Assembly (NCBI GenBank): GCA_018398765.1
Contig: JAHBMJ010001190.1
Location: 5,001-33,631, forward strand
DNA length: 28,631 nucleotides
Direction of reading: 5' to 3'
Origin: Chromera velia
Taxonomy: Eukaryota; Sar; Chromeraceae
Shown here: piece after piece, positions 10,901-19,788 of the stretch
Position numbering within the stretch: position 1 is the first letter of the stretch
Layout: the number at the start of each line of letters is the position of its first letter
Notes under the pieces: model-generated
Databases searched by the model: none
What the model was told of the DNA's origin: nothing
What the model saw: only the letters and a program-made list of their open reading frames with translations
Translations under genes and position numbers: made by a program

Positions 10901-11912
10901 CCCTCCCCCGTTGCCCACCTGAGCGAAGACATCCGTGTCGACGTCTGATCTGGAATCAAAGAGAAACACCAAAGTAAACCTGCAAGCCACATGGAAAAAA
11001 GAAAACAGTGCTCTCAATAAACGGCTCGCTCCCTCCAATCAACAAACGACTGAGAGTCCGTCACTCAGTCTTCAAATAAAAACAACAAATACCTCACTCC
11101 CCAGTCATAACCCGCACCACCCCCCTCTTACCTGACTACCGAGAACCCGTCAATCCCCTTTCCCCTCAGCAACGCCGTCTCCTCCGTCACCCCCTCCTTG
11201 TCTCTCCCTGGGGAAGAGTCCCCCGACGCGCTCTCATCCCTGCATGCAGTGCGGGGGCGGTCAGGAAAGAAATTCGATCGATCGATGCCAACACGCATAT
11301 TCTTCGACGCACGCACGAAATGACCGACACACATTCACTTCTGTTGGACAAAACATACACTTCCAAGACATGACTTCAGGTCAGTCATCGCACGGCACAA
11401 TGTCATGCCTCTTCTCGCTTTTGTGTGCACAGACGTGCAGTAAAAGGGGAGGCGGATACGGCAAGCACGTGAGAGGAGCGAGGGCCTCTCTGTCAAGCTA
11501 TGCCACCGTTGCTGCTTACCGATAGAGGGCAACAGGGTAATCCACAAAGCGTAGGTGATGATGGGAGACTGCAGACCGATCCTTTAGGAGACTGTCCCTC
11601 TTACGATCAACTGCAAGCGGCAGAGGGAGATTCAATGTAATCATGCAGGCCCCTCACGTAATGGAAACGTACCGAATTTCTGATTTCTTTTCGGAGACGG
11701 CACTGACCGGCATCGATTTCAAACTCAAAGGAGGAGTTACACAACTGTGGATGCGGAAAATTTAGTTTTGCAAAGTATCTGGAGTTAATGCCGTAGACAT
11801 CCCAAGAGAAGCGAACATCAGAGGAGGGTGCTGTCTCCGGGTCCACAGGCCACTGAAACGCCACATCTGACTCCAAGCCCTGTCGTTGGGCAACTAGAAT
11901 GATCGCCTGCAT
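3513..11912 (-). CDS. NPRL3: NPRL3-like GATOR1 subunit, 14 predicted exons
   Basis: NPRL3 is part of GATOR1, which inhibits TORC1 signalling at the lysosome or vacuole when amino acids are low (family knowledge). Predicted exons in transcript order: 11912-11708, 11610-11520, 11239-11132, 10949-10919, 10407-10342, 10056-9603, 9438-9408, 9200-9163, 9049-8688, 8438-8286, 8054-7236, 6874-6408, 6053-5268, 4986-3513. Every junction is GT-AG with matching phase; the sum is 5085 nt (1694 aa plus TGA). Most acceptors are TTGCAG or CTGCAG. NPRL3-like blocks occur in order: N-terminal MQAIILV; LRFVDYPVAL; FSVVRSDVDTDVFAQ through REEKRNEFVSRE; AIHHLM; IRGDHALLPL; CAFLIYWRAARLCPLVLP; LALFCQHLTVGEAL; MYAKEFIVPVSKR; EDLEFLVRF. 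Animal NPRL3 is about 570 aa, so the excess is low-complexity insert. The start ATG has an in-frame TAG 21 bases upstream. Exon borders are hand-called; identity comes from remembered family pattern, not a search. Confidence 0.75.
5268..6874 (-). CDS. NPRL3: NPRL3 exons 12-13
   Basis: Exon 12 (6874-6408) starts HLTVGEALLAFVAEHMPPRI and ends ASVEWAVESLKAAFWGMFK. The split Trp codon across the next junction joins it to MYAKEFIVPVSKRFLF in exon 13. This pair resembles the VVWMLQRRLLIQLHTY-like block of NPRL3, so the junction is supported by similarity as well as phase. Between these blocks lie Pro/Gly-rich sequence and, in exon 13, a long Ser/Arg/Glu-rich insert containing FSDMDVLSLYSHVLRARG. 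Exon 13 ends in IREDLEFLVRFVQKHA, resembling the C-terminal EDLRMFARLLHYF block. The donor GTCAGT at 5267 is chosen because it alone gives the right phase for exon 14. Confidence 0.65.
7236..9049 (-). CDS. NPRL3: NPRL3 exons 9-11: central conserved core
   Basis: Exon 9 (9049-8688) has a Pro-rich start, then GKGAIHHLMTRVTEETEIGE and ALRNAFEDL, matching the HHILP-type block of NPRL3. Exon 10 (8438-8286) carries IRGDHALLPLEDPDCLR, matching the PYHALLLL block. Exon 11 (8054-7236) starts RLVQELKIPFPSLCKLCAF and continues LIYWRAARLCPLV, the hydrophobic winged-helix-like block that ends in a YPL-type motif in relatives. It then has a long low-complexity insert with a polyhistidine run (from (ATG)n on the plus strand near 7550). 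It ends in KKEWMIWCDEFDDKFADEAN and LPEMLALFCQ, resembling the AEQFSHQFPS and LPSVLAKF block. The exon 10 frame could also run to a TGA at 8244 if the GTCAGT donor at 8285 were not used. Confidence 0.68.
9163..10056 (-). CDS. NPRL3: NPRL3 exons 6-8: helix end and disordered linker
   Basis: Exon 6 (10056-9603) begins with INKIAQIMQEVARS, completing the long helix. It then turns into a Ser/Gln/Pro/Gly-rich linker with an alanine run, likely disordered. Exon 7 (9438-9408, 31 nt) and exon 8 (9200-9163, 38 nt) add a basic segment (RVRKGKKRAK then RQQEQLERAPAH). The intron between exons 7 and 8 holds the assembly gap, so a further small exon there cannot be excluded; the phases already match without one. 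Exon 8 is the only one with an AAG rather than CAG acceptor. Confidence 0.6.
9257..9350. other. assembly gap (94 N) inside NPRL3 intron 7
   Basis: The N run is flanked on both sides by 12-13 consecutive G on the plus strand. The true length is probably unknown because sequencing failed in a G/C homopolymer. It lies between the GTAAGT donor at 9407 and the acceptor at 9201. Confidence 0.95.
10342..11912 (-). CDS. NPRL3: NPRL3 exons 1-5: N-terminal longin-like region
   Basis: These exons encode about residues 1-167. The start is followed by a hydrophobic strand (AIILVAQ) and an FQWP motif, as in the opening strand and FRYP-type motif of NPRL3. Then come YFAKLNF, FEFEID and LRFVDYPVAL, the latter resembling the family VRFVGHP motif. 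Exon 1 uses the donor GTCAGT after GATGCCG. A GTACGT donor 35 bases further downstream is tempting, but it breaks the phase with exon 2. Exon 4 is only 31 nt and exon 5 is 66 nt; their residues (SDVDTDVFAQ, then IGEVIAKSFIREEKRNEF) continue the helix found in NPRL3 across both junctions, which supports the splicing. Confidence 0.7.
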
Positions 11913-12116
11913 GTGCTCCTGCTCCTGCTCCTACTTTGGAGGGGAAACCACCAACTTTCAGTCGGTGCACGTTCCCCCATGTGCAAGTCACTGCAAAGAG
12001 ACACACACATCAAACAAGATCCATCTGAGTATGTAGGGTCACTTCTAACGTAGGTTTTCCTGCCTCACTCAGTGAGTTCCGTGCTGCATGCATGTATACG
12101 GCTGAGTTTGTGTCAT

Positions 12117-12363
12117 CGCTTTCCGGGGCCATGACGCACTGCGTGCGAATGGCCCGGAAAGCGAAATTAACTTTGGACTCCGGAGCAACGGTGACTGCAT
12201 GCAGTTGTGTTAAGTGCCCTCTTAGCGATATTTCCGGGGCCATCAGACTGCGTGCGTCAGTTTTTTAATCCGAGATTCGCGCTCGATGTATACGCAGTCT
12301 CCTTAACTCTTTGTAAGTGCCCCTCAGCTACGCTTTCCGGGCCAACTTTGTGATGACGGCCAG
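12117..12363. repeat. about 2.5 diverged copies of a ~105-111 bp repeat with TTCCGGGGCCA core
   Basis: The core TTTCCGG(G)GCCA occurs with the same orientation at 12120, 12231 and 12334. Similar words flank it: AAGTGCCC upstream of the second and third, ACTGCGTGCG downstream of the first and second. The first core also forms a hairpin with ATGGCCCGGAAAGCG at 12149-12163. The array sits 200-450 bp upstream of the NPRL3 start codon, so it may be promoter DNA or a short tandem repeat. Confidence 0.55.
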
Positions 12364-12383
12364 GGCCCATCAGCGTTTCTAGA

Positions 12384-12415
12384 CACCGCGGCGTTTGTGT
12401 GTAAACGCCGCGGTG
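12384..12415. repeat. perfect 13-bp hairpin
   Basis: CACCGCGGCGTTT at 12384-12396 is followed by a GTGTGT loop and its exact reverse complement at 12403-12415. The structure is GC-rich and not followed by a T run. It lies upstream of NPRL3. Confidence 0.8.
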
Positions 12416-12419
12416 CGCC

Positions 12420-13031
12420 CGAAAGGCTGGGATAAAGATAATGCGCAGACACCTATCTCAACTAGAAGTTTCACTCTGAAGAACAGTCAAGTTTTACAAC
12501 CGGTTTCGTCCCTATGCATAGCCAGAAAAAGGATTCTGGAAGGGAGCTCGTCAGGCATACGTGACCGCAAATAGAGTGAAGAGTTATATTCCAGAAATGT
12601 TACTTCAAAGGGATATAACAGTAGCTGCTAAGTCTTGAAGCACATTGTCCTTTGCTGATAAAGAAATAAGAAACAATTGAAGTTTCCGTTTTATTTCGGT
12701 TTCATAATGAAATTTAAGCTGTATGCAAGCTTCATAGGACTAGGGTGCTAACTAATCTACAAGCTAGGCCCCATCCTCAAAAGTCAATTTTAAGCATTTT
12801 GAAAATGTGAGAGCAAAATATATGCTTAAAAGACTAAATTTAAATTAAAAGTGAATTTAGTCGTCTACTTAAAAGACATCTCTTACATCTTTTAAGTGAG
12901 AAAACTAATCGACTCTAAGTCAATTAGATTTATTTAAAAAGTGAATGGTTAGAATAAACAAAAAAATAAAACTTTTTTTACTGCATAAGGGCACGTCACA
13001 ATAAATTAAATGACGCATGGTTGTTTCCTTC
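12420..13031. other. AT-rich intergenic island, no gene seen
   Basis: The sequence is A/T-rich with many short TTTTAAG and CTTAAAAG inverted words around 12780-12950. No coding pattern is visible. Confidence 0.5.
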
Positions 13032-13075
13032 TGTCGGTTGCCGCACTATCGCTTGTCGGTTGCCGCACTATCGCT
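13032..13075. repeat. 22-bp unit in perfect tandem duplicate
   Basis: TGTCGGTTGCCGCACTATCG plus CT is repeated exactly twice, at 13032-13053 and 13054-13075. Confidence 0.9.
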
Positions 13076-13081
13076 TTCAAG

Positions 13082-13175
13082 ACACCATAAATGATCTGCA
13101 CCTGCGGCGCAGACTTTCAAGCTTATCCAAAAATGCGGTTTCAACTTTTAAGTGGTAGTTAGGTTTAGGGAGGTC
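13082..13175. mobile_element. partial copy of the MITE-like element
   Basis: This stretch matches the reverse complement of 2111-2204 over 94 bp at roughly 87% by eye. It ends at the same terminal GGAGGTC. Only one half of the element is present. Differences are almost all C/T or G/A. Confidence 0.7.
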
Positions 13176-14117
13176 GAATCTGCTCACTCGACTCTGAATT
13201 TTTGTGAAGGTAACAGTGTGCTCAGACTGTCTTACCATCTGAGTGTTATAATATATGTACAGTTTTTCTTTTTATTGCCTGACTTAAGAGTCTTGTTCTC
13301 AAAACGCCTTAACCGGCTTATATAGAATAGGATGGGATTTATATTTTGGGCCACCCCGCGGTCTACTACCGGGCCTCGACTTGCACCCTAAGAGGCACGG
13401 CTGTCACCGCAGGGCGGCAAACGGTCAGAGATAGGCTAAAACATCATCACAGAGCTCACTGCCCAGTATAAAATACGGATGAAGTTCGGGAGTCCTCCTT
13501 CCCCCTCCGAACCGACTGGACTTCCATGGCTGAAAAAAAAATTGTTAGGTCTCCTGGAAGAAAGGGAGGCTCTCAGAAAGGAGTTGTGTGATTTGCATGC
13601 CTGGTTGTCTTCTATCTCTGTCAATGAGTTGTGTTCTCCCCCGGGCACCGCACCTTGCGATGTCTTTCTTGATTCATTGAAATAGTGTGACGTGAAATTC
13701 GATCTACGTAGAAAAGGGCACTCGGCCCCTGTCTCTCCCCCTCCCTCTGTCTTTCATAGCAATCGTTTTGATGTTCTGTCGGAGTGCGCAACGGACGAAG
13801 GATATGTGAGCGGCGGCGAGCTTAATGCCCTTGCAGGCAAGTCAGACTGTTCTTCTCCTCTATTTAATTCTTCTCCGTCCCTTCATGCCCCTGATGTTGA
13901 TTCTCTTTCATGTTCGCCTTCCCTTTACAGTCAGGCACCTTCTCCTTCCGGTGACGGCTTGCCTGTTCTGTCTTTTATATCTGATGTGTTTTTTGTTTCG
14001 AAGGAGAGGTTCGTTAGGAAGCGTCGCAGGGGGAAAGGGAAAAAGCGTGGGGGAGGCAACCGTAAGCATGGCACGTCACAGCAGCCGGGTGAAGCGGGGG
14101 AGCCTGCCAGCCCAGAG

Positions 14118-14283
14118 CCGGAGTGGGAGATCGTGCGGGTGCTTCGTACTCGCACGAACGGGGAAGGGGGGGAAAGAGAATACCTGGTTGACTGGGGCGG
14201 GAATTTCTCTCACAAATGGGAGCCGGCAGCAAACTTAAATCACTGCGAAGAGCTGCGAAGGGAGTTTTGGAAAGAGTGGCGGA
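14118..14283 (+). other. chromodomain encoded within the LINE
   Basis: The residues PEWEIVRVLRTRTNGEGGER, EYLVDWGGNFSHKWEPAANL and ELRREFWKEW follow the chromodomain pattern: opening hydrophobic strand, YLVxW-G, WEP, xNL and a C-terminal helix. The three positions of the methyl-lysine cage are aromatic (W in EWEI, W in VDWGG, F in NFSH). It sits immediately before the endonuclease in the same frame with no stop between them. Chromodomains are well known at the C-terminus of LTR chromoviruses, where they guide integration to heterochromatin; placement here suggests a similar targeting role (inference). Confidence 0.75.
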
Positions 14284-14333
14284 AAGAGAAAAAGAAAGAG
14301 ATGGCAGCCGCGGCTAGAGTGAGGGATGCCTCG

Positions 14334-15240
14334 GTCCGTTTTTCGTTGTTGAATGTGAATGGGGTGAGAAGTAAAGAAGACAACGGTTCCCTTTCCCGTT
14401 AGCTGGCCGAGAAAGATCCCGACCTAGCCATCTTCACAGAAGTAATGGACGTAACGAGGGACATCTCTTGTGGGGGGTGGAAAGGCAAAAACTTCAGACA
14501 CCGTGAGTGGTACCGGCAGCAACTAAGTACGCGTAGAGCAGCCCATGATAAGGACGGCAGGAGTGGGGGTGTTTGTGTGCTTGTAAAAGAGGAACAATAG
14601 AGCGAGCTGAAACCCGAAATCTCCCTTGTGGGACCAAGTCTAGTTGAAGTGAAGATTACTGTGGGTGGGCGCAGGGTGCATGTATTCGGTCTTTACCTTC
14701 CCGGGTCCTGGTCCGATCACAGGGACAGTAGGGTCCCTAACCTCTTGAAGGATGTATTTGGGGGGGTCCCTCTTAAGGCAGACAGGGTGGTAATGGGGGA
14801 TTTCAATGCGCACTCAGGCAGCCTTGTCCCCGAAAATCTTTTGTGGTCCCGTGCAGACCTCCTCCTCCCGCCGAGGGATTCTGGGGGGACTGATGGGAGG
14901 GGAGAAAATGATGAGGGCTCGGAGGAGCCTGATAGACCCTCGTTTGTCCACACGTCTCAGTGCAGCAAAGACGTTGACCGCAGTGGGAGGGACTTTATTC
15001 AGATTTGTAGTGATACGAATCTTGTTCTTGTGAATGGACTGGCGGGAAAAGCAGGGGGAGAGTCCTTTGTTTTTCCTGGTGAGTGCACCCACTATTCCAG
15101 ACAGAGCAGCATGTCTACGCACACTTCCCTCATTGACTACGTACTTACTGATCCATCTACCATATAGAGGGTTTCTGATTGGGAGGTTGACTTTGATGGT
15201 ATTGCCTCCCCCAACCATACGACCGTTTCCTTCTCCTTCT
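14334..15240 (+). other. APE-type endonuclease domain of the LINE
   Basis: Motifs appear in family order: FSLLNVNGVRS near the start, DLAIFTEV with the catalytic Glu, VVMGDFNAHSG with the Asp/Asn pair, TSLIDYVLTD, and SPNHTTVSF with the final His. These domains nick target DNA to prime reverse transcription. Three TAG codons interrupt it (14400, 14598, 15165), each between well-conserved blocks in the same frame. Confidence 0.85.
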
Positions 15241-16019
15241 CCCCTCCCTCGGCCGAACCCGAATCCGAAGATGCTCTCCCATCCCACCAAAACCTCTCTG
15301 ATTGTCCTCCCCTTTTCTGTTCAAACCGCACAGCCCCGGTCTCTGATAAAGAAATCGTGCCGCTTGCAGCAGCGGTGAGATCGTTTGCTGAGGATCGATG
15401 GCCTGGCTTGTGGGCTTATCATGAGCAGATCGAACCATTCGAGGAGCCGCCTGCTCTTCCGCCTCCCCCAGTGTCCCCGCATCCCCAACCAGGGCTGACT
15501 TCGGAGGGCGGTGACGTTTGTGCGTGTCTGCACAGGTTAGTTGAGGAATGGTCGCGTGTGCTGGTAGGGCCGATCAAGCAGACAGGGGACAAGGGGCCTG
15601 GCCCAGAAGATAGACGATCAAAGAGAGAGGCATGGTTTGATTCGGAATGTAAAGCTTTACAAAAAAAGGTTAGAGAAGCATATGAGAGATGGAAGCTAGT
15701 GAGAGATGGGAATGGAAGGGGAATAGAGTTTGATAGACTGTAGAGGCTTCTCCGGGTCCGTCGTACTCTGTTCAAAAGAAAGAGAGTTATGTGGGAGAGA
15801 GCACAAGCCCAGAGGGTACAAGAAGAGTTGTTAAAAGACCCGCTTGCTATCTGGAGGAGAAAGAAAAAAGCTGCTTCAGCTGGGGGAGCTTCCCGTCCTT
15901 CTCTACGTGAGTTCTCGAATCATTGGGCGGGGGTGTTTGAGGACAAGAATGAAGAGCCTCTCCCTTCCGCCCTCCCACCTGCCCCTCCTCCTTTCCACCC
16001 TTGTATTTTGCCCTTCTCT

Positions 16020-17130
16020 TTCCATCAAATCTCCTCTGCTCTAAAGAAAATGAATAGAAAGAAAGCTTCCGGCCTTGAAGGAATCTCCCCTGCTCAGCTT
16101 AACCTTTGTTTTGCGCACTCGGCGTTCTCTCGTTTTTTACTTTTTGTTTTGTTTAATTGTATGCATATCTTTGCTTGCTGGCCTCCCTCCTGGAATGTGC
16201 TGCGTATCTGCCCTGTCCCTAAAGGCCCTGCCTCTCCCTCTCCCAATGAATGGAGGCCTATTCACGTTGTTAACCCTTTCGCAAAACTTTTTGGTTTGCT
16301 GATGGATAGCCGTGTGCGCTTTCAAGTTGAGCTCAATTGACATCAGGCAGTTAGGTTTCAGACAAGGGGTAAGTACGAGAGAAGGGGTAGGCGCGCTTGT
16401 CTCTGCCATTCTCTCCTCTAAAAAGAAAAAGAAAGCTCCGCTGGCAGGCTTTGTTGACTTCTCCAAAGCTTTCGACACTGTACCGAGAGGTAAGCTAATT
16501 CAAAAACTGATAAGAGAAGGTGTGTGTGAGGCAGATGTGTGTATGATATGTGAAATGTACAGGGAGGTCTGGGGAAAGGTAGACGGGGACTCTTTGCGTT
16601 TTCAGGAGGGCGCTGGGGTAAAGCAAGGTGATGCTCTCTCTCCCATTCTCTTTCTTATCTATATCAATGACCTTCCCCGTATGTGTTCAGTTAGCAAGAA
16701 CGAGGGGGCCGTAGACAGAGAAGCAGAGGGAGCAGGATGGTCAGACAGCAGAATGAGGGAGGGCAGCGTCGAGAAGCCCGAGAGAGAGCCCGAACCTGTC
16801 CTCCTTGACAACTGCATCTTAGGCAGTCTGGGGTATGCGGATGATCTCTGTTTCCTTGCTCATTCCGTCTCAGATCTGCAAAAGAAGTTCTCAGCCTTGG
16901 AAGAGTATTGCAAGGAATGGGAATTGACTGTGAACTTAAAGAAAACGAAAATCTTACGTCTGTCTGCCTTGGCTCTGGGGCAGTCTACAGGTAGAGTCAT
17001 GTATAGTGGGAGGGAAGTTGAATGGACATCCCAATACAAATACCTGGGGTGTGTTTTCTTTGAAGGGGGGTGCTTGAACAAGACAATTGAGTCCCGTATT
17101 GCTTCTGCTTTGCGGGCTCTGGAAGGGGTA
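16020..17130 (+). other. reverse transcriptase domain of the LINE
   Basis: RT motifs are clear: KKMNRKKASGLEGISP and NEWRPIHVVN (early motifs), LGFRQGVST, FVDFSKAFDTVPRGKL (motif A), GVKQGDALSPILFLIYINDL (motif B), LGYADDLCFLA with the catalytic YADD at 16834-16845 (motif C), WELTVNLKKTKI and YKYLGCVF (motifs D and E). The frame changes by +1 at about 16338, between the RPIHVVN block and the GFRQG block. The catalytic residues are intact. Confidence 0.9.
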
Positions 17131-18279
17131 ATTGGGTTGATTGCGAGCATGGGCCCGCTCAGCATTGACGCGCAGGTAACAGTCTTTAGAGCCTGCTAGA
17201 CCCCTGTAGCGCTCTACTGCCTTGAATGTCTGCCAGTGCGGGATGCAGACCTGCTCGCTCTTGATGCTTTGCAGCTTCGGTTTGCCCGTTGGTGTGGTCA
17301 TTTGTCTGCTTGCAGCCTCCGCCTGCCCTCTCTTTGCATCCTTGGTCTTCTCCCTTGCAAAGCCCTTCTCTGCTCCCGTGTAGCTGACTGGTGGCACTCT
17401 CTTTCCATCACAACACACACTATTCCTGCAGCCATGTTGCATGCCTGGAAGAATAGCTGCTGCCAACAATTCACAAGATCTATAGACAGGCTGCTTCATT
17501 GGGCTGATTTGATTTCTGTCCGCTCGCTGAGGGTCGAGCCCGATTTGTCTTCCCAACGCGGGCAAAATGGTCGTAGGGCACAAGGCACCGGCTCACTTTT
17601 CTTCAAGGGCAAGGTGAGACAGACAGTTGCAAAGGAATGCATGAAGGCTTCTGAGGATGATGGGCAATCTTCCTCTCACTTTCCCCTCCTTGCTAGACTC
17701 ACCCCTCTGCAGCGCGACTTCCCGTCCTCCCGCCATATGTTTGTCTTCCTCCTGTGCAGCAAGTCATCCTCCGGTGTTCCTTCCGTCTCTGCCCTTCCCC
17801 GTTCTGCCCTGTCGGTTACGGAGGGCTCGATCTTTTCTTTTTTGCGCATGCTGACATATAACCCGATGGGCGGGCAAGGTGGGCTGTCTGTTGGTTGCTC
17901 TGATAGAAAGCTGTGCACCTATGAAACCTGCTGCCGGTGTGTAGATGATTTTATTCATTGGCTCTCTGTCTGCCCCCGATGGACTGCCGAACAAGGCTTT
18001 TTGCAGTGGTTGGCATTAATTCAATCAGACCGCTTCACTTATTGTGACTCACCCTTTGCATCCGCCTTCTTTTCTGATCTGGGGGTTCGCAAGTTCATCT
18101 CATCGCTCTTGCGCTCTCAACCCTCTCTCCTCTTTATGATTTCTTGCCATATTGTAGTAAATGATTGATTAGATTAAGTTTGAATAACTGTCGTCCACTT
18201 AGCTTGCAGCTGGCATAATTGAACAGACCCATGCATGTATGCACCGCCCGGGAGTTCTAACTCCACCTAGGGTTTGGCA

Positions 18280-18302
18280 TCAATCAATCAATCAATCAAT
18301 CA
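18280..18302 (+). repeat. (ATCA)n tail at the LINE 3' end
   Basis: Five to six copies of ATCA follow the LINE 3' UTR, consistent with a simple-repeat tail made during target-primed reverse transcription. Confidence 0.75.
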
Positions 18303-18384
18303 GGTACGCTAGGAGCTAGAAAGTCAGGTCACCGTAAAAACCCTGGGGCGGCTTGACAATACGACTGGGCCGCAGCAATCGATC

Positions 18385-19067
18385 CATGCTGTCTAAACCT
18401 GCCTGGGGCGACCCTAGGTGGTTTTGCCTAAGTTTATATAGAGCTTCGCCCCAGGCAGTTGTTGAGAGTTGCCTGGGGCGAAGGTCGGTGCCGAAGGCAC
18501 CGACTTTGTCGTCACAATTTAAACCATGGTGCACGTGCCCAACCAGGTTCGTATGAGGAACGTGCCGACGCGACCTCGCAATCTATATATGCATGCCGCG
18601 CATCAAAGGTCCGACCAGGTCATGCAGACCGGCAACAACTTTTTGTTCGGCGGTTGCGATCAGCGATAGATACCAGTGGATACACATTAAGTTGACGGTT
18701 GCTTTCAACTTTTGTCTCTTCTTACTCTTGTCACTGGAGATGCACATTATTGCACATCATTGTACATCTATTGATTAACTTACTGATTGATTCCATACTT
18801 GGCCTTCCCGCTTACTGACTGCACTGATTGATAAATGAATCTTTAAAGTTGCGTTCAGATACTAAATCCTAAAATAAAGGCATTTTAAAAGTTTTTTCAA
18901 CGTTTTTCATACTATAAAGAGAATGCAGAAAGACCTTCTGACTGCCTAGGGTGCCGCAGGCGGACCTTACGGACCGCCTGGAGAAGGTTATACATAAGAC
19001 CCCAGGCGGCCTGTCAGGGCCGCCTGGGGTCAGCGCAGGCAGTTATTCTGAAGGTTTAGACAGCATG
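18385..19067. mobile_element. 683-bp inverted-terminal element rich in GC hairpins
   Basis: CATGCTGTCTAAACCT at 18385-18400 recurs as a perfect reverse complement at 19052-19067. Inside, CCTGGGGCG-type words occur repeatedly in both orientations. Several strong hairpins form, including GGTCGGTGCC/GGCACCGACT near 18484-18507 and a perfect 14-bp stem (GACCCCAGGCGGCC, loop TGTCAG) at 18998-19031. No coding frame is convincing. I see no target-site duplication, so calling it a transposon rests on the inverted ends. Confidence 0.5.
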
Positions 19068-19101
19068 AAAACTGACTGTACTGACAATTAAAACTTTTGT
19101 A

Positions 19102-19788
19102 CTAGTAATATAGGAGCTAGAATCACTTTAACCTCTTCAGACAGCTGAGGAATCTTGACCATACCGACATGCATTGTCAGTTTTCGGCATGCAAAAGACA
19201 GGCTTACGGAGCTGTCGTAAGGTATACGAGCGATGTACAGCGATCGATTGAAGAGATGTGTATTAATGCAAATACATGCATGCAAAATACATGCATGCAA
19301 CGTGCATACTGAGATCAGCGCACATGCATGGATGGATGATGCATGTACGCATGTAAGGAGGCATCGATCGCGTTATACACCGCCTGAAACACCAAACAAC
19401 TTCCGTTCTAGCCTACCGATCCACACCCCATCGGTCTGCCACTGTCATTTATCTATCGCTGTTGGTTTGATTGCATGAACGATCAAACAGGTCAAGATCT
19501 GCTAAGAAGGAAAAGAGTTCTTTCAATAGTAAGGGCATGCAAGCGCATGCAAGGGCCCATTTGCAGAAGTCATAAAAGAAATCATGAAGATGAAAGGAAA
19601 CGAGTCAAACAAGCACGAAGGAAAGAAGGAAGGTCTAGAAGAAGGTTTTGGTAGAAAGAAAAGAAGGAATCTAACGAACAAAAAAGGAGAGAACCTCAGG
19701 GAGTCTGATCCTGAAGCAAGGACTCTTAACAGCAAAACCGGTAGTGCTCCCTCAAACAATCCTCCGAGGCGCCCAGCGGATACGCGCG
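19102..19788 (-). repeat. 687-bp direct repeat, copy 1 (putative 3' LTR)
   Basis: This repeat is the same length as 20818-21504 and about 95% identical by hand comparison (about 35 differences, nearly all transitions). It is preceded, on the minus strand, by a purine tract AGAAAGGGGGGGCGGG, as expected upstream of a 3' LTR. It contains nested TGCATGCA words. It does not start and end in TG...CA, so the LTR reading is tentative. Confidence 0.65.

Larger units (their letters stand above)
13479..18168 (+). pseudogene. LINE polyprotein, interrupted by TAG codons and one frameshift
   Basis: One frame is coding-like from ATG 13479 to about 16337 and is broken only by TAG at 13683, 14400, 14598, 15165 and 15741. 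At 16338 it meets TGA, and the coding sense moves to the +1 frame, which runs to TGA 18166-18168 with one more TAG at 17197. The layout is: helical N-terminus (LLEEREALRKEL), Ser/Pro-rich region, basic stretch (RKRRRGKGKKRGGGN), chromodomain, APE endonuclease, RT and a CCHC knuckle (CCRC ... HWLSVC at 17929-17973). If read through it would be about 1560 residues. The copy is presumably inactive, although every domain is intact around the stops. Confidence 0.85.
13440..18302 (+). mobile_element. LINE retrotransposon with chromodomain, APE endonuclease and RT
   Basis: The element contains a long interrupted coding region (13479-18168), a 3' UTR of about 110 bp and a simple-repeat tail of (ATCA)n at about 18280-18302. 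A simple-repeat tail is typical of several LINE clades. The 5' boundary is not defined; non-coding sequence from about 13340 may be its 5' UTR. I found no clear target-site duplication. Having APE endonuclease, reverse transcriptase and a CCHC tail in one reading frame places it among APE-type non-LTR elements; the clade cannot be fixed by eye. Confidence 0.85.

Noticed and set aside
13464-13475. TATAAAATA as a TATA box for the LINE
   Set aside because: It lies only about 12 bases before the ATG; a chance AT-rich word is as likely.
13479-18168. Host-wide reassignment of UAG to glutamine
   Set aside because: No in-frame TAG occurs as sense in the roughly 1694 codons of the predicted NPRL3, and CpA decay explains the TAG bias. 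Readthrough limited to the element remains open.
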